Shown: one piece after another, positions 1-7,948 of the stretch
Layout of the letters: each line of letters begins with the position of its first letter
How positions within the stretch are numbered: position 1 is the first letter of the stretch
Made by a program: the position numbers and the translations under genes
Origin: Caldifarciminota bacterium UBA3073
GTDB taxonomy: Bacteria; Hydrothermota; UBA3073
Direction: 5' to 3'
Assembly: GCA_002366725.1 (NCBI GenBank)
Contig: DFBT01000041.1
Span: 1-23,545 of the forward strand
Length of the DNA stretch: 23,545 nt
The notes under the pieces: generated by a model
What the model was told of the DNA's origin: nothing
What the model saw: the letters and a program-made list of their open reading frames with translations, nothing else
Databases searched by the model: none

Positions 1-281
1 GTCAGGCAGGGATATTCACAGATTATATAAAAGTCTTCAAGACTATGAGCGTTCACCTTTTGGGTGAAAAATAGGTTTTGAATTTAATTTTTGTCCATAC
101 GGATGCTGTGCATAAGTTCTTTATTGACCTATCTTGTGATAATCTCGTGTAATCTTGTGGTTTCTCAACGCATATTTTGGGATAATCTTAATAATCTGCG
201 TTTACCCTGTTAAATAAGCCACTGCCGATAATTACTTAATTTAATTTTATAATTATTTAACAGGGTGAATCTGCGTCCAGA
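1..281. repeat. Intergenic repeat mosaic downstream of the sorting-domain gene
   Basis: No gene is seen. From about 131 to 161 there are three near-identical words of about 10 bp (ATCTTGTGATA, ATCTCGTGTA, ATCTTGTGGT), related to words at 3393-3423, 9047-9066 and 21880. From 193 to 278 an inverted repeat (arms 201-217 and 253-269, 16 of 17 matching) is bracketed by the direct word AATCTGCGT. The same architecture recurs at 4722-4811. Confidence 0.7.
193..278. repeat. Palindromic element bracketed by AATCTGCGT, copy 1
   Basis: The left arm TTTACCCTGTTAAATAA (201-217) pairs with TTATTTAACAGGGTGAA (253-269) with one mismatch across a 35-bp A/T-rich loop. AATCTGCGT lies just outside each arm in direct orientation. 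It sits just beyond the stop of the leftmost minus-strand gene and could also act as an RNA hairpin at the 3' end of that transcript. No T-tract follows, so it is not called a terminator. Confidence 0.65.
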
Positions 282-2129
282 TTACTTAATCACCAGAAAT
301 TTTCCCTTCTTTATCCTCCCCGTTTTGTGGTCCTTAACGCAGAATATGTAGAGCCCCGTTGCCACAGCCTGTTCCCTGTCGGTGATGAGGTCCCATACCG
401 CCTCGCCTCCCGGCTCGTTTGCCACCGTGCCCTCATGTTCTATTGTTTTCACAAGATCCCCGGCGAGGTTATATATATATATACTGGCACGCTCCGGCAG
501 GTTACAAAACCTTAAAACCCTTCCCCTTGGAGAACCCGTATCCCACATAGAACTTACCCTGTATGGGTTGGGATAAACACCAACCTCTTCATCCGGTTCG
601 GATGTGGGGGGTGTGCCCGGTATGACCTCCACCATATCTTGCCTCAATGACGATTCAAGGGGTGGGACTCCTATATCGGGGTTTCCCACATCATAAGATG
701 TTACGGCATAATAGTATGTAAAACCATTTCTCACATCGGAATCCACGATCTTATACCACCCTTCATATTCACCATCTGTCTCCTTCCCGGGCATGCCTGT
801 GTTAAAACCCTGGGAGTGGTCCACATCCTGAACAGTATCCTCGGGTGTCTTATCAAACTGATAGAGAAGTATCCACTCATCCGGGTCTACTAAGCCCGTT
901 TCACTCCTGTATATCCTGTATCCCTCAAAGTCTCTCAAGTTTGGTGGTGAAGGGTCTCTCACGAACTCCGGGGAATTATCAAAGTAGAGAATAACCCTTC
1001 TCGAATCGGGTATTGCCACAAGCCTGGGAGATGGAGGGGGAGCGGGCAAGACATAATTTGCCTCATACGCCCTTTTTGCCCAGCCGAAATTGTGATACAA
1101 CTCGTTCTCTGTCATTCCACCACATAATGCAAATGTTACCGTGAGTGAATCCCCGCGATTAAGATATGGTATAGGTCCAGCAGAGAGGAGAGGCATGGGG
1201 TCAGGATAGCCATTCTCCATTACATATCCATCGTCCATATCGGGGTCCCTCTGGCCGTTTGACATAATGCTATACCTGATGGAGTCTTTTACCGTTCCCT
1301 GCATGTCTCTCCAGGACCACCAGTTAAATGAGATTGTGAGGCTGTCGAGGTCCATACGGACTGTGTCCCTTTCCACACCCACCAAACCTATCCCAAATAC
1401 ACCTTCTGCGAGGTAATCATATCCATCGTTTTTCTCACACACAAGGTGGAGAGAATCCTCGTAGAAGAGACGTTTATGTTGAAAGCAGGGGGTTCTATTA
1501 AAGTCATCACCCCAGAAATCCCTGTTTGCCGAGACAAGTTCGCCGTATGTTCCAATGTAAACATTCTCAAGGTCGGCATCCCCAATGTTCTTTATGACAA
1601 ATCTTACGGTCACAACATCGTCTATATATGAGTACGACCATACATATGATACCTGAGACACCTCGAGTCCAAGTGGTGTGTGGTTTACCACATAGGAGGT
1701 ATCGTAGTAGGTGGCATAGAAATCCTGCTCCGATACGGCGTCGAGTGAGTAATAGGAGGAGGTCATAAGACTGGATTTCTCTATGACCACATCGTTCTGG
1801 TCTCTTGTGGGATAGAACTCAAATCCCTCACTCGAACCGGGTGTTATTGTGGTCGCATCATTCACGCCCGTGGTAACACAAATACCCTGTGGAGACATTG
1901 CCCCTACCCAGGGTCCGGTCCTACAAAGATGCTCAGTTTTGGTTCCCACGGGATACTCACACGATGGTTGGCGTTCTCCCGTTACCGGGTCCCATATCCT
2001 GAACCCCGTTCCCAATACCCCGAAATTTGTGACCGTGAGGTAGATATTCCCCGCGGTGGTGTATTTCGAGTAATCCGTCTTGGCGAATACGGCAAGGGGC
2101 AAGAGAAATATTATAAGGAACTTCCTCAT
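282..2129 (-). CDS. Secreted/surface protein with type IX-style C-terminal sorting domain
   Basis: The product is about 615 aa. I place the start at 2129 (MRKFLIIFLLPLAVFA), because GGGGAG lies 4 nt upstream and the signal peptide then begins at residue 1. An ATG at 2147 would add six residues. Residues 35-43 read NFGVLGTGF, a motif I associate with large exported proteins of FCB-like lineages. Residues 366-505 resemble a fibronectin type III fold (DFEGYRIYRSETG ... YYYAVTSYD). The last 95 residues (YPNPYR at 519, then IYIYNLAGDLVKTI and GLYIFCVKD) match the FlgD-like/type A sorting domain used by type IX secretion substrates. The PorV-like gene two genes upstream fits such export. The substrate or ligand is unknown. 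The domain assignment is firmer than any biological role. Confidence 0.75.
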   Translation of the reverse strand: MRKFLIIFLLPLAVFAKTDYSKYTTAGNIYLTVTNFGVLGTGFRIWDPVTGERQPSCEYPVGTKTEHLCRTGPWVGAMSPQGICVTTGVNDATTITPGSSEGFEFYPTRDQNDVVIEKSSLMTSSYYSLDAVSEQDFYATYYDTSYVVNHTPLGLEVSQVSYVWSYSYIDDVVTVRFVIKNIGDADLENVYIGTYGELVSANRDFWGDDFNRTPCFQHKRLFYEDSLHLVCEKNDGYDYLAEGVFGIGLVGVERDTVRMDLDSLTISFNWWSWRDMQGTVKDSIRYSIMSNGQRDPDMDDGYVMENGYPDPMPLLSAGPIPYLNRGDSLTVTFALCGGMTENELYHNFGWAKRAYEANYVLPAPPPSPRLVAIPDSRRVILYFDNSPEFVRDPSPPNLRDFEGYRIYRSETGLVDPDEWILLYQFDKTPEDTVQDVDHSQGFNTGMPGKETDGEYEGWYKIVDSDVRNGFTYYYAVTSYDVGNPDIGVPPLESSLRQDMVEVIPGTPPTSEPDEEVGVYPNPYRVSSMWDTGSPRGRVLRFCNLPERASIYIYNLAGDLVKTIEHEGTVANEPGGEAVWDLITDREQAVATGLYIFCVKDHKTGRIKKGKFLVIK

Positions 2130-2204
2130 GAAACTCCCCACGGTCATCAGGTAATTAGTCGTAGGGGCGAATTGCTATTCGCCAACAATTGTTAACAAAG
2201 TTCG

Positions 2205-2332
2205 CAATGACATGTCATTGTCCATCGGACTCTGTGAGCGAGGAATGTCATTGCGAGGCGAAGCCGAAGCAACCTCCGAAGCAATCTTGTAGAGATGTGA
2301 TTGCTTCGCTCACTTTGTTCGCTCGCAATGAC
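2205..2332. repeat. GTCATTGCGAG / CTCGCAATGAC dispersed palindromic repeat
   Basis: Outer arms GTCATTGCGAG (about 2246-2256) and CTCGCAATGAC (2322-2332) are perfect inverses, with inner GAAGCAATC and GATTGCTTC also pairing. A partial copy ending in the perfect palindrome CAATGACATGTCATTG lies at 2205-2220. I recall closely similar palindromes scattered between genes of many unrelated bacteria. This copy is intergenic, and its imperfect inner section suggests decay. Confidence 0.7.
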
Positions 2333-2370
2333 TTTCTTCCTGTTCGTCATTGGTCATCAGGTAATTAGGT

Positions 2371-2447
2371 CAATCGCAAATAGTCAATCGTCAATTATCA
2401 ATCGTAAATCGCAAATCATCAATCGTCAATAGTCAATCGTCAATAGT
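2371..2447. repeat. Tandem 7-bp-period array, 11 units
   Basis: Eleven consecutive heptamers are variants of CAATCGT: CAATCGC, AAATAGT, CAATCGT, CAATTAT, CAATCGT, AAATCGC, AAATCAT, CAATCGT, CAATAGT, CAATCGT, CAATAGT. The phase never slips over 77 bp. The array ends 8 bp beyond the stop codon of the lipoprotein gene. There are no spacers, so it is not CRISPR. Confidence 0.8.
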
Positions 2448-2455
2448 CCTCCTCC

Positions 2456-3367
2456 CTACTCCCCTCCACCGGGTGTCTCGGGTCTTTTGTACTTCTCTAT
2501 CCTATCTGCAAAACCGACATAGAGACTTCTGCCATCGCCCGAAACTGCCACACTTACGGGACTCTCCGAAAGTTCAGTTTCCACAATAAAATTCCCCTGA
2601 CTGTCAAACTTTTGGATTCTCTGGTTACCGCCGTCTGCCACATAAACACAAGCCGAATCGTCTACCACCACATCCACTGGATCTATGAAGTATCCGGGTA
2701 GTGTATCACCCTCGTGTGTTTCTCCCCCAAGGTGTAGAAGATTAACTCTCGGAGTATCTATGGATATTGCCTCAACCCAATTCTGTTCGGATGACACGAC
2801 AAAGATTTTACCTTCCAAGATATACAGGTCCAGTGGTTCATCAACATTTAGAATGCCCGCCCCATAGGACGCCACCGTATCTATAAGATTTCCCAGGGTA
2901 TCGTATGATAAAACGAGGTCTCTCTCGCTATCTGACACGAAAATCTTCTCCCCTTCGGCTGCTATACCAGATGTTACGACAAGGGATGTATCCCTGAAGG
3001 CATAAATTGAGTCTCCGTCCCTGTTGAATATCCTTATCGTTTCTCCATCTGCTATGTAAATATTTCGCTTTCTATCCTGATGAATTGCCGAGGGAGATGA
3101 GAGTCCGTCAATAACCACCCTGTTGAGCTGCCCATTTTCGAATAGTTTCTTTACATCTCCCCCCGTCAAGGCATAGATAAATCCATCTTCCCCGACAAGC
3201 ACATCGGCTACAGCATTCAACTCATATCCCATATCCCCGGGCCATTCATCCACGAGTACATAGGACTCCTCAGGAGGAAGACCGTAGTCATACTCGGGGG
3301 GTATGGGATACTTCTTACCACAACCAAGCAGAAAGAGAAAAGTCAATATGGGTATAATGAATCTCAT
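2456..3367 (-). CDS. Lipoprotein with NHL/six-bladed beta-propeller repeats
   Basis: The product is 303 aa. The N-terminus MRFIIPILTFLFLLGCGKK is a type II signal peptide with lipobox LLGC and lipidated Cys16, so it should be membrane-anchored. The rest consists of repeated units such as ADVLVGEDGFIYALTGG, DRKRNIYIADGETIRIF and DSACVYVADGGNQRIQKFDSQGNF, typical NHL-type propeller blades of about 40-45 residues. Such propellers usually bind proteins or ligands. No catalytic motif is visible. It lies between the PorV-like gene and the sorting-domain gene on the same strand, separated from each by repeat-filled gaps, which suggests an envelope role without defining it. Confidence 0.75.
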   Translation of the reverse strand: MRFIIPILTFLFLLGCGKKYPIPPEYDYGLPPEESYVLVDEWPGDMGYELNAVADVLVGEDGFIYALTGGDVKKLFENGQLNRVVIDGLSSPSAIHQDRKRNIYIADGETIRIFNRDGDSIYAFRDTSLVVTSGIAAEGEKIFVSDSERDLVLSYDTLGNLIDTVASYGAGILNVDEPLDLYILEGKIFVVSSEQNWVEAISIDTPRVNLLHLGGETHEGDTLPGYFIDPVDVVVDDSACVYVADGGNQRIQKFDSQGNFIVETELSESPVSVAVSGDGRSLYVGFADRIEKYKRPETPGGGE

Positions 3368-3556
3368 AATTCCAAATCGCCCGTTAAGAAACCACGAGAT
3401 TACACCAGATTATCACAAGATGCTAAAGACCAGAGACACAAGACCAAAGACATTTTATATTTCTTTGTGCATTTATTTGTCATTTTAGTCTGCGGTCTTC
3501 GGTTTGTAGTCTTACGTTTAGATTTATACTCTGTGAACATCTGTGCTCATCTGTGG
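3368..3556. repeat. Intergenic word repeats between lipoprotein and PorV-like genes
   Basis: Contains CACGAGATTA, CACCAGATTAT, CACAAGATGC (3393-3423), a segment at about 3441-3515 sharing AGACCAAAGACA and TTTGTCATTTTAGTCTG with the inverse of 11200-11265, and three 10-mers starting at 3531 (CTGTGAACAT, CTGTGCTCAT, CTGTGGTTAT). The third 10-mer touches the stop region of the PorV-like gene. No gene is seen. Confidence 0.65.
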
Positions 3557-4534
3557 TTATTTTTGGGGTAGTTTCAGGCTCACCCCTACCCTGTGGGTGT
3601 CTCCGATATATCCCATCTCGCTAAATGCATAGTCCACAAAGAGTCCCTCTCCATACCACGGAAGAACAAAACCAGCACCAAACGAGAGACCACTGCTGCC
3701 AGGGCTTTTTGCATTAAACCTGTATCCACTCCGCAACTGCAGAAACGAAGATAACGAATATTCACACCCAATCTTAAATGCCTCAACATTATCCGAAGGC
3801 TTATCCATCTCCACTGCAACAAGTAGATTCTTGAAGAGTTTTCCGGAAGTGCCAATTCTGTAAACAATTGGAAGAGGATATGCCTCATAACTATGGCTTA
3901 TTCCATCCACCGTGTATTTGCCTTTTGGTCTTGCATCAGCACCCATATTTAACAGGGACATTCCAATTTTTATGTCCCTGTAACCAACATTGTAGATTGT
4001 TCCTATATCCAGCGCAAAGACATAAGAATTAATTTCCGCCAGAGTCTCCATTATTCCTTTCGCACCAACGCCTATAGCAAACCTATCTGTCATTCTAAAT
4101 GCATAGGTTAAAGAGAGAAGATTATCTGCAAACCTGAAATATCTACCCGTGCCAAGGGGATGGAGCTCGTCTGTCTCCTCAATATAACCACTCGAGAGAT
4201 TGGAGACTTGAAGGGCAACCGCACTATTTCTGAAATTCTTTACCAGACTCAGATAATCGTAACCTACATCTGCAAGCCATAGGATATGGGAGAATGTCAG
4301 ACCACTCGTTGAAGATATTGCATTTGCGGGGTTAAAATATACCCCCGATGCATCCCTCGATGTGGAGACGAGGGTTTGACCCATTCCCTCCGACCTCGTA
4401 TCAACGCCTATCTTTAGAAAGGTGAGTGATGTAGTTCCCACCTTCTGCCCGCCCAGTATTTCAAAGATACCCGCACAGAGAGAAGGGGTAGAAAGAAATA
4501 TTGACAAAAATACGAGACTTGTTTTGTATCTCAT
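3557..4534 (-). CDS. PorV/PorQ-family outer-membrane beta-barrel protein
   Basis: The product is 325 aa from ATG 4534; a GTG one codon upstream is also possible. A signal peptide is evident (MRYKTSLVFLSIFLSTPSLCAG). Residues 34-70 (FLKIGVDTRSEGMGQTLVSTSRDASGV, then YFNPANAI) carry the pattern of the PorV/PorQ family, whose known members are outer-membrane barrels; PorV shuttles type IX secretion substrates. Alternating hydrophobic strands run to the C-terminus, ending in a barrel-like HRVGVSLKL strand. It sits between the TonB-dependent receptor and the lipoprotein, with a sorting-domain protein two genes downstream, which fits cargo export. It may instead be one of the many uncharacterised PorV-like paralogues. 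No strong ribosome-binding site is visible. Confidence 0.8.
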   Translation of the reverse strand: MRYKTSLVFLSIFLSTPSLCAGIFEILGGQKVGTTSLTFLKIGVDTRSEGMGQTLVSTSRDASGVYFNPANAISSTSGLTFSHILWLADVGYDYLSLVKNFRNSAVALQVSNLSSGYIEETDELHPLGTGRYFRFADNLLSLTYAFRMTDRFAIGVGAKGIMETLAEINSYVFALDIGTIYNVGYRDIKIGMSLLNMGADARPKGKYTVDGISHSYEAYPLPIVYRIGTSGKLFKNLLVAVEMDKPSDNVEAFKIGCEYSLSSFLQLRSGYRFNAKSPGSSGLSFGAGFVLPWYGEGLFVDYAFSEMGYIGDTHRVGVSLKLPQK

Positions 4535-4831
4535 CACTGGTTTTTTTAACCCCTAGGATTTTTGTGGGCACAAAGAACTAAGATTACAGATTTTAGATTG
4601 TAGTATTATTCACCACTAAGGCACTAAGAACACCGAGATTGAAAATTAAAAGATAAATGCTAATTGCTAATTGAATATTTTAATGACCTAATTACCTAAT
4701 GACTCAATGACTATCTTTGTTAATCTGCGTTCACCCCGTTAAATAACTCAAAAATAAATGCCAGACTGATATTTCTATAACGCCTCTATTTAACGGGGTA
4801 AATCTGCGTCCTAAAAATCTTCATCCTCGAT
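4535..4831. repeat. Intergenic repeat mosaic between PorV-like and TonB-dependent receptor genes
   Basis: The 297-bp gap holds CACTAAGG/CACTAAGAA words (about 4612-4630), four in-phase 8-mers at 4681-4712 (TAATGACC, TAATTACC, TAATGACT, CAATGACT) and a second AATCTGCGT-bracketed palindrome at 4722-4811. No gene and no consensus promoter for the PorV-like gene were found. Confidence 0.7.
4722..4811. repeat. Palindromic element bracketed by AATCTGCGT, copy 2
   Basis: Arms TTCACCCCGTTAAATA (4730-4745) and TATTTAACGGGGTAAA (4787-4802) pair with one mismatch. AATCTGCGT flanks both sides directly, as in the copy at 193-278. The 41-bp loop is unrelated to that of copy 1, so arms and flanks are conserved while the centre is not. 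It lies just past the stop of the TonB-dependent receptor gene. Confidence 0.7.
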
Positions 4832-7516
4832 TCAAAAATTAAGACCGAGTCCGATTTTGACACTCCTACCTTCCCTGTATCTTGCGGGGTTGAGCATATC
4901 CTTTTCCTCGGTATATGGGGGCAGTGGATCACCCGATCTGTAATCTCTCCCCGTCACGGGATTCACATAATAGACATTCCTGCGGCCGAGGATGTTTCTG
5001 CCCTCGAGTTTAAGCTTGAATCCCAAGCCGAAAACCCTAAATCCTTTTTTCAGCTCCACATCCACTCTGCTCCAGTAAGGTCCGACACCCGAATTAAGTT
5101 CTCCCTTGTTTCCAATCGTATCCTGAGGGGTATATCTCCTGCCCGATTGCAGCGATACCGACAGGTTGGCGTCTAAATCACCTGGCACGGCAAGTCCGAA
5201 AATGTTCAGTCTTTCACCATCTTTCAGCATATATCCGAGGGACCCAAAGAATTTTAGGGGTCTATCCCACTTTAGATACCACTCCTTAAGACTCTCTTCC
5301 TTTCCTCTCCAGTATATATCCTCTGCGGTGGATGTCCTGCCTTTGCTCTGCGAGAGGGTGAACTCAATATCTGCGTACCAATTTCGGGAGAGCCTCTTTT
5401 CAAAGGTCACCTCAATTCCCAATGACCTCGAATAATCTGAATTAAAATACATCCAGAAATCGGGATTCGGGGGAATACCCGGCACCTTCTGCGCGGTGGG
5501 ATAGTTGAAGACATCCTTGTAGTACGCCGTGGTTACGAGTTTTATGTACTCTCCAAAAAGGTGCTCCAGACCGAGTTCATACGCCACGGTGATTATTTGG
5601 TCGAGGTTGGGATTTCCAACGAGTTCGTAAGTTGAGGTAGCCCTTCTTCCAAGTTTGGAATACACAAACTTTCTATCGGGGAGCTGTGAGAAATGTCCAT
5701 AGGAAAAGAAAAATTTGTCTCTATTCGTAACGGGATATGATATACCAACCCTGGGAGAGAGATGGGGTTTAAAGTGATAGTCTGTACGGGGTATTGTTGG
5801 CGTGTTGTTGATATAGTCGTTGTACTCACATTCCACTATTGGGGGTATGTCCTCTTTTTGGAGTGCATTTTTTACCCCCTCCTCAAGATACCTTCCGGGT
5901 ATCCAGAAGTCAACCCTCATTCCGAGATTCGCGATCATGCCCGCAAAGGTTATCTGATTCTGAAAGTAGATTCCACCATCCAGTGACATTGCTCTGTATA
6001 TATCGTTATTCAGACCCAGACCGCCCGGCGAAGCAAACCACGGGTAGTGAATATCTATCCACTGAATCTCCGAACCCTGTAAGAGAAAACCCGTTTTGAT
6101 GTTATAGACGGGACTTATCGCCTTCGTTATATCAAACTTACCCGTATATGTCTCAACATAGTGGTCATGCCAGTAGGGGGCATCGCCAATGTCCCAGAAT
6201 TCATCACCGCGGGCGACCATACTGTCTCCCGGAGGATATATGTCCAATAATTCGTCATACTCCGACCAGTGCTTTCCCGCCACATCTATGTGGAGGTTTG
6301 TGAAGAACCTCGAAAATTTTATATCGTAAAAGGTCTGTAAATTTGGAACATTATGGTATGATAGGGTGATCTGGTTACCGTCCCTCGTGAATGTAAGGTA
6401 ATTATCGAGAACATTCTTGTACCTGTACGGGAATCCATAGGCAAATGGATAGTCACCCCTCGAGAAAAAATAGCCCTGGTTTATCTCTATAGACCTCGAA
6501 AAAGACAGGGCGAGCTTTTGCTTACCTCCTGGAGACCATGTGAGTTTCAAGACCCCCGATAGCGTATTTTCCTCCTTTGGGGAGAGTGCGGAAGTTCCAA
6601 ACACACTTGAGTATAAACTGTCGGTATGGGGCAGATATGTATCGGAAAAGCGAAGATAGAGATTGGAGAAGAAGGAGACCTTCCCGGGTATACGAAAACC
6701 GATATTGGGCAGGAGTCTCTTCGTTATGTATTCGGGTCCCCCCAGTTGCAGCATCACCGTTTCGTCAGAATACCAGAAAGGCCCGGTCGATGAAAATGTC
6801 ACATCTCCGTGGTAATTATCACCACCCTCTCTTAATTTCACATCCACAACCCCCGACATCGCCTGACCGTATTCTGCATTGAAACCGCCCGTGAGCGCCT
6901 CTACTTCACTTACAGATGAAACGGGTAGATACATTCCAAAGGCGGTTCCCGAAAGTGGATCTCTCACGGGTATACCATCCACTATCATGAGAATCTCACT
7001 CGCCCTTCCCCCTCTTATATGTATATCGGTGCCCTCTCCCGATACTCCCGCACGGGTTGTAAGGGCACCCCTCACATCCTGAACTGGAAGTGCCTCAAGC
7101 CTCTGTGTATCCATAATTCTCTGAGACGCCGTAACATCCTTTTCTATCATTGGCCTCTCCCCCACCACCTCTATCCCCTTCATCTCTACAACGGTCTCTT
7201 CGAGATAGAAATCCACCCTCACCTTTTTCCCCTCTGTTGTCTCTACCTTGTAACTCTTTTCCTTATAACCAATCATAGAGGCGGTGAGTGTATATATCCC
7301 CGGTTGAACATGAAGAATATTAAAGGCACCGTCCATATCTGTGCTTGCCCCCTGTGTTGTTCCCTCGAGAATAAGGTTAACACCGGGCAGACCGATACCA
7401 GTCACTGCGTCATACACATATCCCACTATACTACACTCTCGGGGATAGGATAGGAGAACACCCCGAAACAGCAAGAGAACGGCAGAAGATAGAACAATAT
7501 ATTTTTTAACTCTCAT
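4832..7516 (-). CDS. TonB-dependent outer-membrane receptor with carboxypeptidase-like N-terminal domain
   Basis: The product is 894 aa. A signal peptide (about 1-24) is followed by a carboxypeptidase-regulatory-like beta-sandwich at about 28-108 (VGYVYDAVTGIGLPGVNLIL ... GIYTLTASMIGY), as in SusC/RagA-like and related FCB receptors. The plug domain covers about 115-230: DIHIRGGRASEILMIVDGIP at 164-183 and GGFNAEYGQAMSGVVDV at 210-226 are classic. The remainder is the beta-barrel, ending in the aromatic IGLGLNF expected for Bam-dependent insertion. The substrate cannot be read from sequence. No SusD-like partner is adjacent. A consensus promoter lies 34 bp upstream. The family is certain; the transported ligand is unknown. 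Confidence 0.93.
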   Translation of the reverse strand: MRVKKYIVLSSAVLLLFRGVLLSYPRECSIVGYVYDAVTGIGLPGVNLILEGTTQGASTDMDGAFNILHVQPGIYTLTASMIGYKEKSYKVETTEGKKVRVDFYLEETVVEMKGIEVVGERPMIEKDVTASQRIMDTQRLEALPVQDVRGALTTRAGVSGEGTDIHIRGGRASEILMIVDGIPVRDPLSGTAFGMYLPVSSVSEVEALTGGFNAEYGQAMSGVVDVKLREGGDNYHGDVTFSSTGPFWYSDETVMLQLGGPEYITKRLLPNIGFRIPGKVSFFSNLYLRFSDTYLPHTDSLYSSVFGTSALSPKEENTLSGVLKLTWSPGGKQKLALSFSRSIEINQGYFFSRGDYPFAYGFPYRYKNVLDNYLTFTRDGNQITLSYHNVPNLQTFYDIKFSRFFTNLHIDVAGKHWSEYDELLDIYPPGDSMVARGDEFWDIGDAPYWHDHYVETYTGKFDITKAISPVYNIKTGFLLQGSEIQWIDIHYPWFASPGGLGLNNDIYRAMSLDGGIYFQNQITFAGMIANLGMRVDFWIPGRYLEEGVKNALQKEDIPPIVECEYNDYINNTPTIPRTDYHFKPHLSPRVGISYPVTNRDKFFFSYGHFSQLPDRKFVYSKLGRRATSTYELVGNPNLDQIITVAYELGLEHLFGEYIKLVTTAYYKDVFNYPTAQKVPGIPPNPDFWMYFNSDYSRSLGIEVTFEKRLSRNWYADIEFTLSQSKGRTSTAEDIYWRGKEESLKEWYLKWDRPLKFFGSLGYMLKDGERLNIFGLAVPGDLDANLSVSLQSGRRYTPQDTIGNKGELNSGVGPYWSRVDVELKKGFRVFGLGFKLKLEGRNILGRRNVYYVNPVTGRDYRSGDPLPPYTEEKDMLNPARYREGRSVKIGLGLNF

Positions 7517-7550
7517 CTCTACGGCGCTTTTTTATCCGGTAATTTCTTAT

Positions 7551-7579
7551 ATGATAACATAAAAATGTCGGACTGTCAA
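7551..7579 (-). promoter_or_regulatory. Sigma70-type promoter for the TonB-dependent receptor
   Basis: On the minus strand, TTGACA (7579-7574), a 17-bp spacer and TATCAT (7556-7551) precede the receptor start at 7516. The expected leader is about 28 nt. Confidence 0.75.
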
Positions 7580-7913
7580 GTTTTTTTTAACCACTCAACT
7601 AAGTAAATCACAACGGTTATTTTTTCCTTGACAGGGACTCTGACGAGACTTTTTAAGAAACGGGAACGTTTCTTTCTCTCTTACCTGCCTAACGGCACGC
7701 AGGCAGTAATCAGGTAAGTCCCTATTATTCTTCTATTTTTTTAATAAGGACTGCCCCACCATTAGAGGAATCTCGTTATTGCGGTGTGGGAGGAGACCTG
7801 AACGAGAAGTAAAGAATAAAAAAATTCTGTCTCTTAAGAGTCTCTTATAAGTCCCTGTTAAATTAAAAACCTCTTTCTCTCTGTAAACTGTGTTCTCTAT
7901 GGTTATTTTTTTC
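7580..7913. other. Non-coding divergent region with nested inverted repeats
   Basis: No credible gene is seen. Imperfect inverted arms CAGGGACTCTGACGAGAC (from 7632) and the inverse of CTTAAGAGTCTCTTATAAGT (7833-7852) bracket about 225 bp. Inside are a perfect 8-bp stem with a GGAA loop (7655-7674), an ACCTGCC...GGCAGT-type repeat (about 7684-7710), a hairpin with a T-rich loop (about 7715-7752), and CTCGTT/AACGAG arms. A TTGACA at 7628-7633 on the plus strand has only a poor -10 (TTTTAA) 17 bp later. A small RNA or a decayed miniature element are both possible. Confidence 0.4.
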
Positions 7914-7942
7914 TTGACAAACACGCAAAAATAGGATATAAT
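7914..7942 (+). promoter_or_regulatory. Perfect consensus promoter for the EnvC-like gene
   Basis: TTGACA (7914-7919), a 17-bp spacer and TATAAT (7937-7942). The -10 ends only 6 bp before the ATG at 7949, so transcription should begin at or within a base or two of the start codon, predicting a leaderless mRNA. Confidence 0.9.
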
Positions 7943-7948
7943 TTAGCT

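Larger units (their letters stand above)
2130..2455. repeat. Intergenic region with palindromic repeats and a heptad array
   Basis: This 326-bp gap holds no convincing gene. It contains a small hairpin (GGCGAAT...ATTCGCC, about 2166-2183), a perfect 16-bp palindrome at 2205-2220, a long imperfect palindrome at 2245-2332, and a 7-bp-period array at 2371-2447. No clear promoter for the sorting-domain gene was found, so it is probably read through from upstream or uses a weak promoter. Confidence 0.7.

Noticed and set aside
2371..2447. CRISPR array
   Set aside because: Units are 7 bp with no spacers; the 8-bp array at 13440-13479 is rejected for the same reason. The Cas4-like gene has no cas1, cas2 or array nearby.
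7019..7453. 144-aa plus-strand ORF
   Set aside because: Wholly antisense to the well-supported receptor N-terminal and plug domains; Cys/His/Pro-rich shadow composition.
7733..7924. 63-aa minus-strand ORF
   Set aside because: It overlaps the perfect plus-strand EnvC promoter and the nested inverted repeats, has no ribosome-binding site, and its translation looks like read-through of repeat DNA.
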